From DTU063 sp001512695 (GTDB lineage Bacteria; Bacillota; Thermosediminibacteria; Thermosediminibacterales; Tepidanaerobacteraceae): a stretch of 62,737 bases of DNA. Below, piece by piece: positions 26,076 to 33,540 of the stretch. A program made the translations under genes and the position numbers. The stretch spans positions 1-62,737 of the forward strand of contig JBASOM010000012.1 in the NCBI GenBank assembly GCA_049658265.1, written 5' to 3'. The notes below the pieces were generated by a model. The model saw only the letters and a program-made list of their open reading frames with translations, searched no databases and was not told where the DNA came from. Position 1 is the stretch's first letter. Every line of letters starts with the position of its first letter.

Positions 26076-27338
26076 TTATTCCACATAGTAGAATTCAAAG
26101 TCGCCAATAACTACTGTGTCGCCGGGATTTATGCCCTGCTCTTTTAATGCATCATCAATCCCCATCCGCTTGAAACTAAGCTGCAGCCGCTTTACTGCCG
26201 AATCATTGTCAAGGTCCGTCATCGCCACCATTCGCTCTACCCTCTTGCCTGAAATATAGTAAATGTCGCCCCTCTTTTCTATCTTGAAAGGTTCTTCCTC
26301 TTCAATTCCGTATTGCTTAACTTGTTCTATAGCTATGGTTTTCGGTATCTTTGAAAGCGCTTCGCTTATGCGATTTTTAAGCTCTTTCATTCCCTCCCCA
26401 GTTGCCCCCGAAACCGGTATTACATCATACCCTGCACTTTCAAGCGTCTCTTTAACTCTTGGGTAGTTTTCTCTGGCTTCCGGCAAGTCCATTTTGTTGG
26501 CAGCCACAATTTGGGGTTTATCCAAAAGCTTGTCGCTGTACTTTACCAGTTCATCATTTATTGCAAAAAAGGCCTCCAGCGGGTCCCTTTCCAAACCTGA
26601 CATATCCAGTACATGTACAAGTAATCGCGTCCTTTCAATATGTCGTAAAAACTCATGGCCTAATCCTTGGCCTTCATGGGCGCCTTCAATGAGGCCGGGG
26701 ATATCTGCCAAAACAAAGCTACTGCCATGGCCAGTTTCTACAACGCCGAGGTTCGGCGATAGTGTGGTGAAGGGATAGTCGGCTATTTTAGGCCTTGCTG
26801 CCGTCATCCGTGAAAGAAGCGTGGATTTGCCGGCATTGGGAAAGCCTATCAGGCCAACATCCGCTATTAACTTTAGTTCCAGGATGATCCACCGTTCCTC
26901 TCCCGGCTCACCCTTTTCTGCAAAATCCGGCGCCCTGTGAACCGAAGAGACGAATCGGGCATTGCCCCGTCCGCCCCTGCCTCCTTTGGCAGCGACAAAT
27001 CTATCTCCATCTTCCACTAAATCTGCCAAAATCTCTCCGCTTTCGGCATCTTTAACAACGGTACCCGGCGGAACTTTAATGACCAAATCTTCAGCACTGC
27101 GGCCAAATCTGTTGGACCCTTGACCGTGTTCTCCTCTTTTCCCTTTGTAATGAACCTTATATTTAAAATCTATCAAGGTAGACAAGGATGAGTCCACCAC
27201 GAGGACCACATCTGCTCCCTTGCCTCCATCACCACCGCTAGGACCTCCGCGGGGTACATATTTCTCCCTTCGAAAAGCCACCACTCCGTTGCCTCCATCT
27301 CCGCCTTTTACATAAATCTTTGCTCTATCGATGAACAT
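26076..27338 (-). CDS. obg: GTPase Obg/CgtA
   Basis: 420 aa from the ATG at 27338 (ribosome-binding site GGGTGG); the frame extends upstream without support. It has a Gly-rich Obg fold at the N-terminus (GGDGGNGVVAFRREKY...GGPSGGDGG), a GTPase domain with G1 GFPNAGKST, G3 DIPG and G4 NKMD, and a C-terminal OCT domain ending VVIGDFEFYY. Obg is essential for 50S assembly and stress signalling. It is the last gene of rplU-prp-rpmA-spo0B-obg. Confidence 0.96.
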   Translation of the reverse strand: MFIDRAKIYVKGGDGGNGVVAFRREKYVPRGGPSGGDGGKGADVVLVVDSSLSTLIDFKYKVHYKGKRGEHGQGSNRFGRSAEDLVIKVPPGTVVKDAESGEILADLVEDGDRFVAAKGGRGGRGNARFVSSVHRAPDFAEKGEPGEERWIILELKLIADVGLIGFPNAGKSTLLSRMTAARPKIADYPFTTLSPNLGVVETGHGSSFVLADIPGLIEGAHEGQGLGHEFLRHIERTRLLVHVLDMSGLERDPLEAFFAINDELVKYSDKLLDKPQIVAANKMDLPEARENYPRVKETLESAGYDVIPVSGATGEGMKELKNRISEALSKIPKTIAIEQVKQYGIEEEEPFKIEKRGDIYYISGKRVERMVAMTDLDNDSAVKRLQLSFKRMGIDDALKEQGINPGDTVVIGDFEFYYVE

Positions 27339-27449
27339 TTCTACCACCCATCTTAAATTTTTTCTCACTATTAATAGATTCCCATTTAGCAAATAAAAAA
27401 TAAACCTTGCCCAGTAGTCACAGAAAGGTTTTTGCAAAAGGTATGTGTG

Positions 27450-28043
27450 TTAATGCATAATGTTCTGCCCCAATGCATTAGAAAGAACTTCAACTTGAGA
27501 ATTCTTTAAAATGATTTTAACATCCTTTTTTCCTTGAATTTTGTTAAACTGCGAGATGTATTTTCCCATTTTTCTTTTAACAATCCACAATTGAGGCAAG
27601 CGTGGGGCACCTAAGACCTCCACGGTAATATCTATATCCTTTTGCCTAAAACTGTAAATAATCTCCAACAAACAGCAAATCAGCAAGGGATCGCTTAAAT
27701 TGCTGAAAATGTGATTGATAGTATTATCACTATTTACCACATCTTGTATATATTTTAAAGCATCCTGGTATTTTTTCAACTGAATCATGCTAAATAATAC
27801 CTGCAAATGGTTTCGAAATTCATGTCTCATTGACCGGGAAACATTTATAAACCTGTTTACTACATTTAGTGTCGCATGATGATTTAAATCAAAATTTATA
27901 GACATTATGAGGCTAGCCACGTAAAAAAAGAGCCCCATCAATATAAAGTGTATTTTCCAAATATGCGTTGATAGTATTATTGCCCATACTGTTAAAGTTG
28001 CCTGTCCAGTTAAAAAGATAAAAAACAAAACTTTTCTCTTCAA
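27450..28043 (-). CDS. spo0B: Membrane-anchored Spo0B-like phosphotransferase
   Basis: 197 aa from a TTG at 28043. AAGGAAG lies about 8 bp upstream; the ATG at 28088 has no ribosome-binding site. Two membrane segments at the N-terminus are followed by a SpoOB-type helical hairpin, RHEFRNHLQVLFSMIQLKKY, whose His (residue 74 from this start) matches the phosphorylated His of Bacillus Spo0B. The C-terminal part is a reduced kinase-like domain without clear ATP-binding boxes. Location between rpmA and obg equals that of spo0B in Bacillus, which lacks the membrane anchor. A role in phosphotransfer to sporulation regulators is inferred. Confidence 0.75.
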   Translation of the reverse strand: MKRKVLFFIFLTGQATLTVWAIILSTHIWKIHFILMGLFFYVASLIMSINFDLNHHATLNVVNRFINVSRSMRHEFRNHLQVLFSMIQLKKYQDALKYIQDVVNSDNTINHIFSNLSDPLLICCLLEIIYSFRQKDIDITVEVLGAPRLPQLWIVKRKMGKYISQFNKIQGKKDVKIILKNSQVEVLSNALGQNIMH

Positions 28044-28231
28044 GGCCACCTCTTCCTTTATTTCAATAATATAAGAGAATCCTGGCATTGTAAAAAGAAT
28101 TTTACTTTTTAGTTTTGTATATATTTGTATATATATTCTATGTCTTCTGCTGAATTCCTTCTCAAAAAAAGAAATCTATACAATTTTTTCCAACTGGACG
28201 GCAAAAAGAAAAGCTCCCTGAAAAGAGGAGC

Positions 28232-28501
28232 TTAGTTTGCTACAACACTTACGAGTTTTTTGTTCTTACCCTTCTGTTCAAACTTTACATAGCCATCTAT
28301 TTTCGCAAAGAGTGTATGATCAACGCCCATTCCTACATTTTGCCCCGGATATACTCTGGTGCCTCTCTGCCGAACTATAATACTGCCGGCGCTGACAAAC
28401 TGACCGTCAAACCTCTTAACGCCGAGGCGTTTGGCTTGACTATCGCGACCGTTTTTAGAGCTCCCTCCACCTTTTTTCTGAGCGAAAAGCTGTAAATTCA
28501 T
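28232..28501 (-). CDS. rpmA: 50S ribosomal protein L27 with cleavable N-terminal extension
   Basis: 89 aa with L27 core KKGGGSSKNGRDSQAKRLG. The N-terminus MNLQLFAQ is the Firmicute-type extension removed by the Prp protease before L27 enters the ribosome, where its new N-terminus reaches the peptidyl-transferase centre. The ribosome-binding site is GAGGAGGTG. The gene for Prp is directly upstream. Confidence 0.97.
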   Translation of the reverse strand: MNLQLFAQKKGGGSSKNGRDSQAKRLGVKRFDGQFVSAGSIIVRQRGTRVYPGQNVGMGVDHTLFAKIDGYVKFEQKGKNKKLVSVVAN

Positions 28502-28504
28502 CCA

Positions 28505-28840
28505 CTACACCTCCTCTATTAGCTCTATCCGCACATTAGACGGGTACGATTCGGAAATGTCTCTTAGACCTAAAAATATGGTGTCTAAAATAATCGCAGC
28601 CTTTTTTAATGCTTCAACTTCTACATCATCTGGCAGCTTCAACAAAAAATAACCTTGTCTCTTTTTTAATATGGGTTTTATACAGGCCACATGCTCTACG
28701 CCCAATACCGCTGTTTCGGCAAGTGCAGAAACACCTGCACAGACAATATCCTTACCGTATTCGGCGTACTTGGCATGGCCTGATATCTCTAATAACTCAT
28801 AACCACCCTGTGGATGGCGCTTTGCCCTGACCCGTATCAT
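28505..28840 (-). CDS. prp: Ribosomal-processing cysteine protease Prp
   Basis: 111 aa. Catalytic His22 lies in SGHAKYAEYG and Cys34 in DIVCAGVSAL, the same positions as in the Staphylococcus protein. It removes the N-terminal extension of L27, whose gene follows 3 bp downstream. The rplU-prp-rpmA order is conserved in Firmicutes. Confidence 0.95.
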   Translation of the reverse strand: MIRVRAKRHPQGGYELLEISGHAKYAEYGKDIVCAGVSALAETAVLGVEHVACIKPILKKRQGYFLLKLPDDVEVEALKKAAIILDTIFLGLRDISESYPSNVRIELIEEV

Positions 28841-28841
28841 A

Positions 28842-29153
28842 TTATCCTTCTATTTTCTCAATTTGCACTTCGGTGAAAGGCTGACGGTGACCCTGCTTCT
28901 TGCGGTAATTCTTTTTAGGCTTGTACTTAAAGACGATAATCTTGTCGGCCTTACCATGCTGCAGCACCTTTGCCGTCACCTTTGAACCTTCAAGCCAAGG
29001 CTTACCGACGTTTAACTGACCGTCTTTAGAAACAGCAAGTACCTTGGTGAATTCTACCGACTCTCCTACTTCTCCCGGTAGCTTTTCAACCCGAACTACA
29101 TCGCCTTCGGATACACGATATTGTTTACCGCCGGTCTCAATAATTGCATACAT
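28842..29153 (-). CDS. rplU: 50S ribosomal protein L21
   Basis: 103 aa from the ATG at 29153, which has a strong AAGGAGGAG site; the frame continues upstream into the leader. The sequence begins MYAIIETGGKQYRV and includes the basic loop KYKPKKNYRKKQGHRQ, both diagnostic of L21. First gene of rplU-prp-rpmA-spo0B-obg. Confidence 0.97.
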   Translation of the reverse strand: MYAIIETGGKQYRVSEGDVVRVEKLPGEVGESVEFTKVLAVSKDGQLNVGKPWLEGSKVTAKVLQHGKADKIIVFKYKPKKNYRKKQGHRQPFTEVQIEKIEG

Positions 29154-29240
29154 ATTTATCTCCTCCTTCATCTCGCCGGAATCTAGGTAATGAATTTTTT
29201 GAACCCGTCCCGGGCGGTGGCCGGCGCACTTAACCACCTA
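29154..29240 (-). promoter_or_regulatory. Probable L21 leader RNA upstream of rplU
   Basis: The transcribed minus-strand leader contains GGTGGTTAAGTGCGCCGGCCACC, which folds as GGTGG/CCACC, a second GC-rich element CCCGGGACGGG, and a conserved-looking CATTACCTAGATTCCGGCGAG just before the ribosome-binding site. This resembles the L21 leader of Firmicutes, thought to mediate feedback by L21. The assignment is from memory of the motif, not from a covariance search. Confidence 0.55.
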
Positions 29241-29244
29241 CGCT

Positions 29245-29274
29245 ATTTTAGCACAAGGGTAGCTTTGCTGTCAA
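29245..29274 (-). promoter_or_regulatory. SigA promoter of the rplU operon
   Basis: On the minus strand TTGACA (29274-29269), an 18-bp spacer and TAAAAT (29250-29245), about 92 bp upstream of the rplU start. This leaves room for the leader RNA. Confidence 0.7.
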
Positions 29275-29349
29275 TGAAATTTAAATCAAAGATCGCGTCA
29301 AGATACTATGGGTTTTAAAATAAAAAAGTATTCCCTCTGGATATATATT

Positions 29350-29380
29350 TTCCTTAAGCGTCTCTTATTGACTTAAGGAA
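29350..29380. repeat. 9-bp inverted repeat in the rplU upstream gap
   Basis: TTCCTTAAG (29350-29358) and CTTAAGGAA (29372-29380) form a perfect stem with a 13-base loop. No T-run follows on either strand, though it lies downstream of the 29494 gene, where a terminator would be expected. The rest of the 29275-29493 gap shows nothing else I can name. Confidence 0.4.
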
Positions 29381-29493
29381 CTGCGAAGCCCAAGTTCTTT
29401 TACCCAGATTACATCATATCACAGAGGAGATACTCTTATCTTTTATTTTTTGGTTTTTACCCAAAGTAATTTTACACTATGTAAATCAACAAA

Positions 29494-29979
29494 TTAATTA
29501 CCGGGAAATCTCCAAACCAAGGGTTCAAGAACCTGTTTCTTTCCCTTCCCTTTCGACGCCACTGCTTCTTTAAAATCGATAATGTTATCCTTGGTATGAA
29601 TTTGCTTCTTGTTATCTATTTCAGCAGTCGCTTCGACTTGATTTGTTTCTGTTATTTTTTCCTGGACTTTTGCCTTATCAGCCTTTTTTTCCAAGTTTTG
29701 TCCGTTGTCACTTGCAAGCTCTGTGACCTTTTCATTGTCAAAAGATAATTGTTTATCGATTTGTGTAGTTGATTTCCCCTTTTTAATTAATGTAGAACCT
29801 GGGGGTAAAGTTTCTTCATCCATGTCTTTTTCCGCTTCTCGGGTGTATGCCTTTGCTTTCTTTTTGCAGTCAAGGTACACAGCTATGCCCAACACATTTG
29901 CCATGAGTAGCAGGTATGCTATTGACATGGTTGACCCGTCATTGTCCATGCTCTGGAAATAATCGCCTATTTTGGCCAT
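29494..29979 (-). CDS. Single-pass membrane protein with long charged tail, unknown
   Basis: 161 aa. One membrane segment (about residues 17-36, SIAYLLLMANVLGIAVYL) is followed by about 120 residues rich in Lys, Glu, Asp, Gln and Thr with little predicted fold. The ribosome-binding site GGAGGGG is 7 T residues before the ATG and sits within a terminator-like hairpin. It directly follows sleB-ypeB, so a role in spores or germination is possible. No homologous family recognised. Confidence 0.6.
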   Translation of the reverse strand: MAKIGDYFQSMDNDGSTMSIAYLLLMANVLGIAVYLDCKKKAKAYTREAEKDMDEETLPPGSTLIKKGKSTTQIDKQLSFDNEKVTELASDNGQNLEKKADKAKVQEKITETNQVEATAEIDNKKQIHTKDNIIDFKEAVASKGKGKKQVLEPLVWRFPGN

Positions 29980-29982
29980 AAA

Positions 29983-30037
29983 AAAACCCCTCCAGCAAAT
30001 TTTTCACCTTATATATATACTATGCCGGTGGGGTTTT
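29983..30037 (-). terminator. Terminator-like hairpin whose 3' arm is a ribosome-binding site
   Basis: On the minus strand AAAACCCCACCGGC (30037-30024) pairs with GCTGGAGGGGTTTT (29996-29983), with one mismatch and one G-T pair, around a 27-base AT-rich loop. The 3' arm is followed directly by TTTTTTT and the ATG of the next gene. It looks like the terminator of sleB-ypeB, yet its 3' arm contains the GGAGGGG ribosome-binding site of the 29494-29979 gene. Confidence 0.75.
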
Positions 30038-30052
30038 ATTCGTCACAATTTT

Positions 30053-31399
30053 TTACATTGTCATTGTGCCCTTATCGGTTTCTACCACTTTTAGGATTCT
30101 CTCTTCAATGCCGTTTTCTGCGTTTACGTAAATGAAATATCTATCAGAATTTAGCCTCACATCCGCTTCATAGCACAGCTTTTCATTTAGTGCTTCATCG
30201 GGAATTAGAGTAAGCCGTATTCTGTCAACGCTGAGGTTTGTATTTAATTTTGCCCTGACTTCTTCTTCAGTTAGCTTTTGTTGGGGTAAATTGCGCTCCG
30301 TATGAAATGTCAAATATGCCAGGGCATTAAAACCTACAATCTCGCCAGTATCTAGAGCGACTTCCACTTTAATAAAGTCGGGATACAAAAGCACCTCACC
30401 ATCTTTTGGAACAAATGTCACCGTTATGGTATTGTTTTCCCGTAAAGACCCGGTTGCTTCAAAGTCTTTGTAATCCATCGATTCTAGGAAGGCCTTAGCG
30501 TTATCTACTGCCTGCTTAATGGCGATTTTGGGACTGCCTATCTGTCGGGTATTAAAAAACCAAATCACATGGCCCCCCGTTTCGCTTAGATCCATGATGA
30601 TATCTGGAGCTTGATTTTCCTCACGTCTGAATTCAATTGTATATGCAGGAATAGTCCCTTTTGTCTTTCCAGCTACATCAGCCTTTAAATCCCAATCGCT
30701 TATCTTTCCTACAACTTGGCGGGCGATTTTGACAGCTTCACTTTCGCTTATGAGCTTACCGGTCACTCCTTTTACAGTAGGGCTTTCAACATGGTCCGAA
30801 AATGGGCCATCATAGGTAATGGTGGGCGCTTCCTTTTTTAATTTTTGGTCGATACTTTCTAAGCTGTCCCCCATGCCTTGAATTTTCCGCGTGCTAAAAA
30901 GGCTGTCAGGCTTGTCCTGCCATCTTATTTTTCCTGCTGATACATTGTCCTGCAAGCGTCTTAGCTCTTGACTTAAGCTTTGAATGTTCTTTCTAAACTG
31001 ATTCATCTTTGCCCAGTCACTGTCCGTAACATCTTGTTTCTTGACCAACTTTTCGGCAAGGCGGTATGAAAAGTCTCCTAGCTGGGCAAAAAACTTTTGC
31101 ATGTTCGTCATGTCCCGATTTCCCAAGGGCATCGACGCAAGGCTATTCCTCGCCCCTTCCGACTGGTGCCAAATAGTGGTGAGCAGCATTATTCTTTGTT
31201 CATCCGAGGAGGTGACCTGACTTTTCGAAATCAAAAGGTTTAAGCTGTTAACATGTTCCAGTAAATTATAAAAGCCGCGCTGATAAGATGCTTCCAGGGC
31301 ATTTTCCGCGGAAAAGGCCCTGTTTGATATAGACCAGTATCCGAATATCAGACCGCCAAGCACCAAAAAACTAATTAGCCAGATATAGGATTTTTTCAA
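30053..31399 (-). CDS. ypeB: Germination protein YpeB
   Basis: 448 aa. An N-terminal membrane anchor (about 5-24) is followed by a helical region (about 30-200) and PepSY-type domains (about 205-445), as in YpeB. YpeB is required for SleB to be stable and localised in the spore and inhibits it until germination. It lies 18 bp after sleB, the usual sleB-ypeB order. Confidence 0.92.
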   Translation of the reverse strand: MKKSYIWLISFLVLGGLIFGYWSISNRAFSAENALEASYQRGFYNLLEHVNSLNLLISKSQVTSSDEQRIMLLTTIWHQSEGARNSLASMPLGNRDMTNMQKFFAQLGDFSYRLAEKLVKKQDVTDSDWAKMNQFRKNIQSLSQELRRLQDNVSAGKIRWQDKPDSLFSTRKIQGMGDSLESIDQKLKKEAPTITYDGPFSDHVESPTVKGVTGKLISESEAVKIARQVVGKISDWDLKADVAGKTKGTIPAYTIEFRREENQAPDIIMDLSETGGHVIWFFNTRQIGSPKIAIKQAVDNAKAFLESMDYKDFEATGSLRENNTITVTFVPKDGEVLLYPDFIKVEVALDTGEIVGFNALAYLTFHTERNLPQQKLTEEEVRAKLNTNLSVDRIRLTLIPDEALNEKLCYEADVRLNSDRYFIYVNAENGIEERILKVVETDKGTMTM

Positions 31400-31417
31400 T
31401 GTTATTGCCCTCCCAAT

Positions 31418-31891
31418 TTATTTTGCAAATACATGGTTTCCTATTTGGGTCACTATGGGCCGAGACCATATCCATCTGCTTACCGGTTTATAGGGATTCC
31501 AGAAAAAAATGCAGCCATAAGTAGGGTCCCATCCGTTCAGGGCCTGTCTGGCAGCTTCAAAGTGAGTTCGGGATGGGTACCTGGACCATATCAAACCATT
31601 GCTTACAGATTCGAAAGCCCCTGGCTGATATACAACATCGGCAACCGTTGAGGGAAATCTTGGATTTCTCATGCGGTTTATAATTACAGCCGCTACGCCC
31701 ACCTGCCCCGCATAAGGTTCCCCTTCAGCTTCACCTGCTACAATGCGCGCCAGCAGCATGTGATCCCCTTCCCAAGAGGAAAGGGCATATTGCTTTGCCT
31801 TGGCCTGGGCATTATAGCGCAAAAAAGAAGCTCCTGTTGCTGCGGCAATTAAAAGTATAACTGTTAAGATGATGATACTTTTATTTCCCAT
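31418..31891 (-). CDS. sleB: Spore cortex-lytic enzyme SleB (catalytic domain only)
   Basis: 157 aa. An N-terminal hydrophobic segment (about 5-24) leads straight into the Hydrolase_2 domain, with the catalytic Glu in ARIVAGEAEGEPYAGQ and the later IFFWNPYKP motif. Bacillus SleB (about 305 aa) also has a peptidoglycan-binding domain, which is absent here. The enzyme is a lytic transglycosylase of muramic-delta-lactam cortex. A SigG-like promoter lies upstream and ypeB follows. Confidence 0.92.
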   Translation of the reverse strand: MGNKSIIILTVILLIAAATGASFLRYNAQAKAKQYALSSWEGDHMLLARIVAGEAEGEPYAGQVGVAAVIINRMRNPRFPSTVADVVYQPGAFESVSNGLIWSRYPSRTHFEAARQALNGWDPTYGCIFFWNPYKPVSRWIWSRPIVTQIGNHVFAK

Positions 31892-31923
31892 AGATAATCA
31901 CCCTCTTTATATATTCCTGTCCA

Positions 31924-31953
31924 TAGTTTGCTTATTTTTGAAAAGCTTATTCC
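31924..31953 (-). promoter_or_regulatory. SigG-type (forespore) promoter candidate for sleB-ypeB
   Basis: On the minus strand GGAATA (31953-31948), an exact 17-bp spacer and CAAACTA (31930-31924). This resembles the SigG consensus TGAATA-N17-CATACTA and lies about 33 bp upstream of the sleB ATG. sleB is SigG-dependent in Bacillus, which supports the call. Confidence 0.55.
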
Positions 31954-32016
31954 AGTACCTTTTTGATTGCTCCCTTCATATAATAATTTAGAGAAAAGTC
32001 TTAGGAGGGGAAGTAA

Positions 32017-32226
32017 GTGAAGCTTAAGAAAACAAATCAAGCAACCGTTACCCCTGACTCCGCCAGTAGTCCTAGCCCCCTGCCAAATCCGTACACTCTT
32101 TTTCTGATACTTATCCTGCTAATAAATTCCTTCGGAGGTATAAATAATATTTTCGGCAATATAAAAAACATTTTAAAGGGAAAGAGGAGGTATAAAGATG
32201 AAGACATTTTCCATTTCGGAAAATGA
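32017..32226 (+). CDS. Small hydrophobic protein, unknown
   Basis: 69 aa from a GTG with AGGAGGGG 6 bp upstream. A Pro/Ser-rich start is followed by one membrane segment (about 28-40) and a basic, glycine-containing end. It overlaps the next gene by 29 bp. Its position beside sleB/ypeB and the YjcZ-like genes suggests spore expression. A CATATAAT sequence upstream (about 31977-31984) could be a SigE/SigK-type -10. Confidence 0.55.
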   Translation: MKLKKTNQATVTPDSASSPSPLPNPYTLFLILILLINSFGGINNIFGNIKNILKGKRRYKDEDIFHFGK

Positions 32227-32524
32227 CATACAGCTTTTAAAAGCTATACGGCCTTTTATGAGCGGAAAGAGCCAGAAATTGCTGGACCTTTTACTTGTTA
32301 CAATAAATGTGTTCAAACCTGAAGAGCCGAATCAAAAGATTAATTACGATGCTTTAAACACGCTATTGACAATGGTCCAGGAATCCATTGAGGCCAAAAA
32401 AAAACATGAAAACATTATTGAGCTGGAGGAGTACGAAGAATACGAAGAAGAGTCAGACAATCAAGCAGAAGATGTTGAGAATTTGTTGAATCTACTGGCC
32501 AAAAAACAAGATGATGAAAGTTAA
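32198..32524 (+). CDS. Small acidic helical protein, unknown
   Basis: 108 aa with a clear GAGGAGG ribosome-binding site. It is soluble and helical. The C-terminal third is strongly acidic (EEYEEYEEES and following). It overlaps the preceding gene and is followed 92 bp later by another small gene of similar style. No family recognised. Confidence 0.55.
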   Translation: MKTFSISENDIQLLKAIRPFMSGKSQKLLDLLLVTINVFKPEEPNQKINYDALNTLLTMVQESIEAKKKHENIIELEEYEEYEEESDNQAEDVENLLNLLAKKQDDES

Positions 32525-32616
32525 TATGTTGTGAACAACCTTGGGTTCTTTTTTTATATACTGCAGCATATATTCATATAAGATATCTTAACTTTCACAC
32601 ATGAGGAGGTGCGCTT

Positions 32617-32979
32617 TTGGCAGAAAGTGAAAACTCGCTCAAAACCGATTTGCTTGACATGGTTTTAGAAGTGATACAGGGCCAGCGCGGCCAAAGCATC
32701 AATGAATTGATAAGCCTGTTGGCTCTCAGCAATCTGGTTGGAATTATCAGCTTTTTGAATACACAAGAGCTTAAATATGAAGTAAAGAGTTCTCAATCAA
32801 AAAGCAGCACATCCGAACTTAAAGAGATGGCTGCGACACTACTCGCTTCCATGGGGACAGGAGACAAAAAAATAAATCCTGCAGCCCTGATAAATTTGAT
32901 GAAAACTCTATCAGCTGCCGACAGCAGCGAAGGCAGTGCAAAGGGCTCAGATAAATCGGATGATAAGAAAAAGGACTAG
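32617..32979 (+). CDS. Small helical protein with Ser/Lys-rich tail, unknown
   Basis: 120 aa starting with TTG 6 bp after GAGGAGGTG (32603-32611). The N-terminal half is hydrophobic-helical (LLDMVLEVIQ, NELISLLALSNLVGIISFL). The end is low-complexity Ser/Asp/Lys. It resembles the preceding gene in layout and may be a divergent relative. A bidirectional terminator follows at once. Confidence 0.55.
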   Translation: MAESENSLKTDLLDMVLEVIQGQRGQSINELISLLALSNLVGIISFLNTQELKYEVKSSQSKSSTSELKEMAATLLASMGTGDKKINPAALINLMKTLSAADSSEGSAKGSDKSDDKKKD

Positions 32980-33008
32980 GCCGTGTCACGAACTACACGG
33001 CCATTTTC
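32979..33008. terminator. Bidirectional terminator between the small-gene clusters
   Basis: A perfect stem GGCCGTGT / ACACGGCC (32979-32986, 32995-33002) is followed by ATTTTCTT on the plus strand and by TAGTCCTTTTTC on the minus strand. It serves both the plus-strand cluster and the minus-strand YjcZ-like genes. Confidence 0.8.
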
Positions 33009-33104
33009 TTAGTCATCTGCAAAGAACAAAAGGACTAGTATTAAAAACAGAGCAAATGCCCATCTGTTTCCACTTGAGCCTTTTCCGACAGGTCCTCCAC
33101 CCAT
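33009..33104 (-). CDS. YjcZ-like tiny sporulation protein, copy C
   Basis: 31 aa from the ATG at 33104, preceded by AGGAGGGAACAAGG. The N-terminal MGGGPVGKGSSG is followed by RWAFALF and a short hydrophobic stretch, ending LLFFADD. This Gly-rich head, membrane stretch and acidic end is the pattern of YjcZ-family spore micro-proteins. It is the most divergent of three tandem copies. Confidence 0.75.
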   Translation of the reverse strand: MGGGPVGKGSSGNRWAFALFLILVLLFFADD

Positions 33105-33133
33105 CCTTGTTCCCTCCTCTCCTTAACATTACC

Positions 33134-33226
33134 TCATTCATCGGCAAAGAACAGGAGAATCAGTATTAGAAACAGGGCAAAGGCCCAACGGCTGCCGAAG
33201 AAGCCACCACTTTGAAGATCAGCCAT
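33134..33226 (-). CDS. YjcZ-like tiny sporulation protein, copy B
   Basis: 30 aa from the ATG at 33226, with GGAGGGAG upstream. MADLQSGGFFGSRWAFALF leads into the hydrophobic end LLFFADE. It differs from copy A at only a few positions. A terminator-like hairpin separates it from copy A. Confidence 0.8.
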   Translation of the reverse strand: MADLQSGGFFGSRWAFALFLILILLFFADE

Positions 33227-33251
33227 CTAAGACTCCCTCCTTAAGTATTTT

Positions 33252-33277
33252 CAAAATAGCCGTGCAAAAAGCACGGC
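33252..33277 (-). terminator. Hairpin between YjcZ-like copies A and B
   Basis: GCCGTGC / GCACGGC (33277-33271 and 33265-33259 on the minus strand) with a TTTTT loop, followed by TATTTTG. It may attenuate read-through from copy A into copy B. Confidence 0.6.
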
Positions 33278-33285
33278 ATATCGAC

Positions 33286-33378
33286 TTAATCATCAGCGAA
33301 AAACAGAAGTATTAATATAAGAAACAGGGCAAAGGCCCAACGACTACCAAAGAAGCCACCGCCTTGGATGTCTGCCAT
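33286..33378 (-). CDS. YjcZ-like tiny sporulation protein, copy A
   Basis: 30 aa from the ATG at 33378, with AAGGAGGGAATTTTAA upstream. MADIQGGGFFGSRWAFALF leads into the hydrophobic end LLFFADD. It is the first of three tandem copies. CATATACTA (33418-33410 on the minus strand) resembles the -10 of mother-cell SigK/SigE promoters, fitting spore-coat-type expression. Confidence 0.8.
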   Translation of the reverse strand: MADIQGGGFFGSRWAFALFLILILLFFADD

Positions 33379-33540
33379 TTAAAATTCCCTCCTTTTTTGT
33401 GACCTGATATAGTATATGCAATGACTTATTTTGGGGTTACTGCCTATTATCTGCTGACAATATCCCTATCATTGCCTCTGCTATAATATATGAAAAACAG
33501 TATTATCAGGTTCTAAAAAGGCAGATTTGTAAAAATAGAA

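Noticed and set aside
33009..33378. Repeated ~60-bp DNA segments as a possible CRISPR or repeat array
   Set aside because: The repetition is explained by three homologous micro-genes, each with start, stop and ribosome-binding site; spacing and sequence do not fit a CRISPR array.
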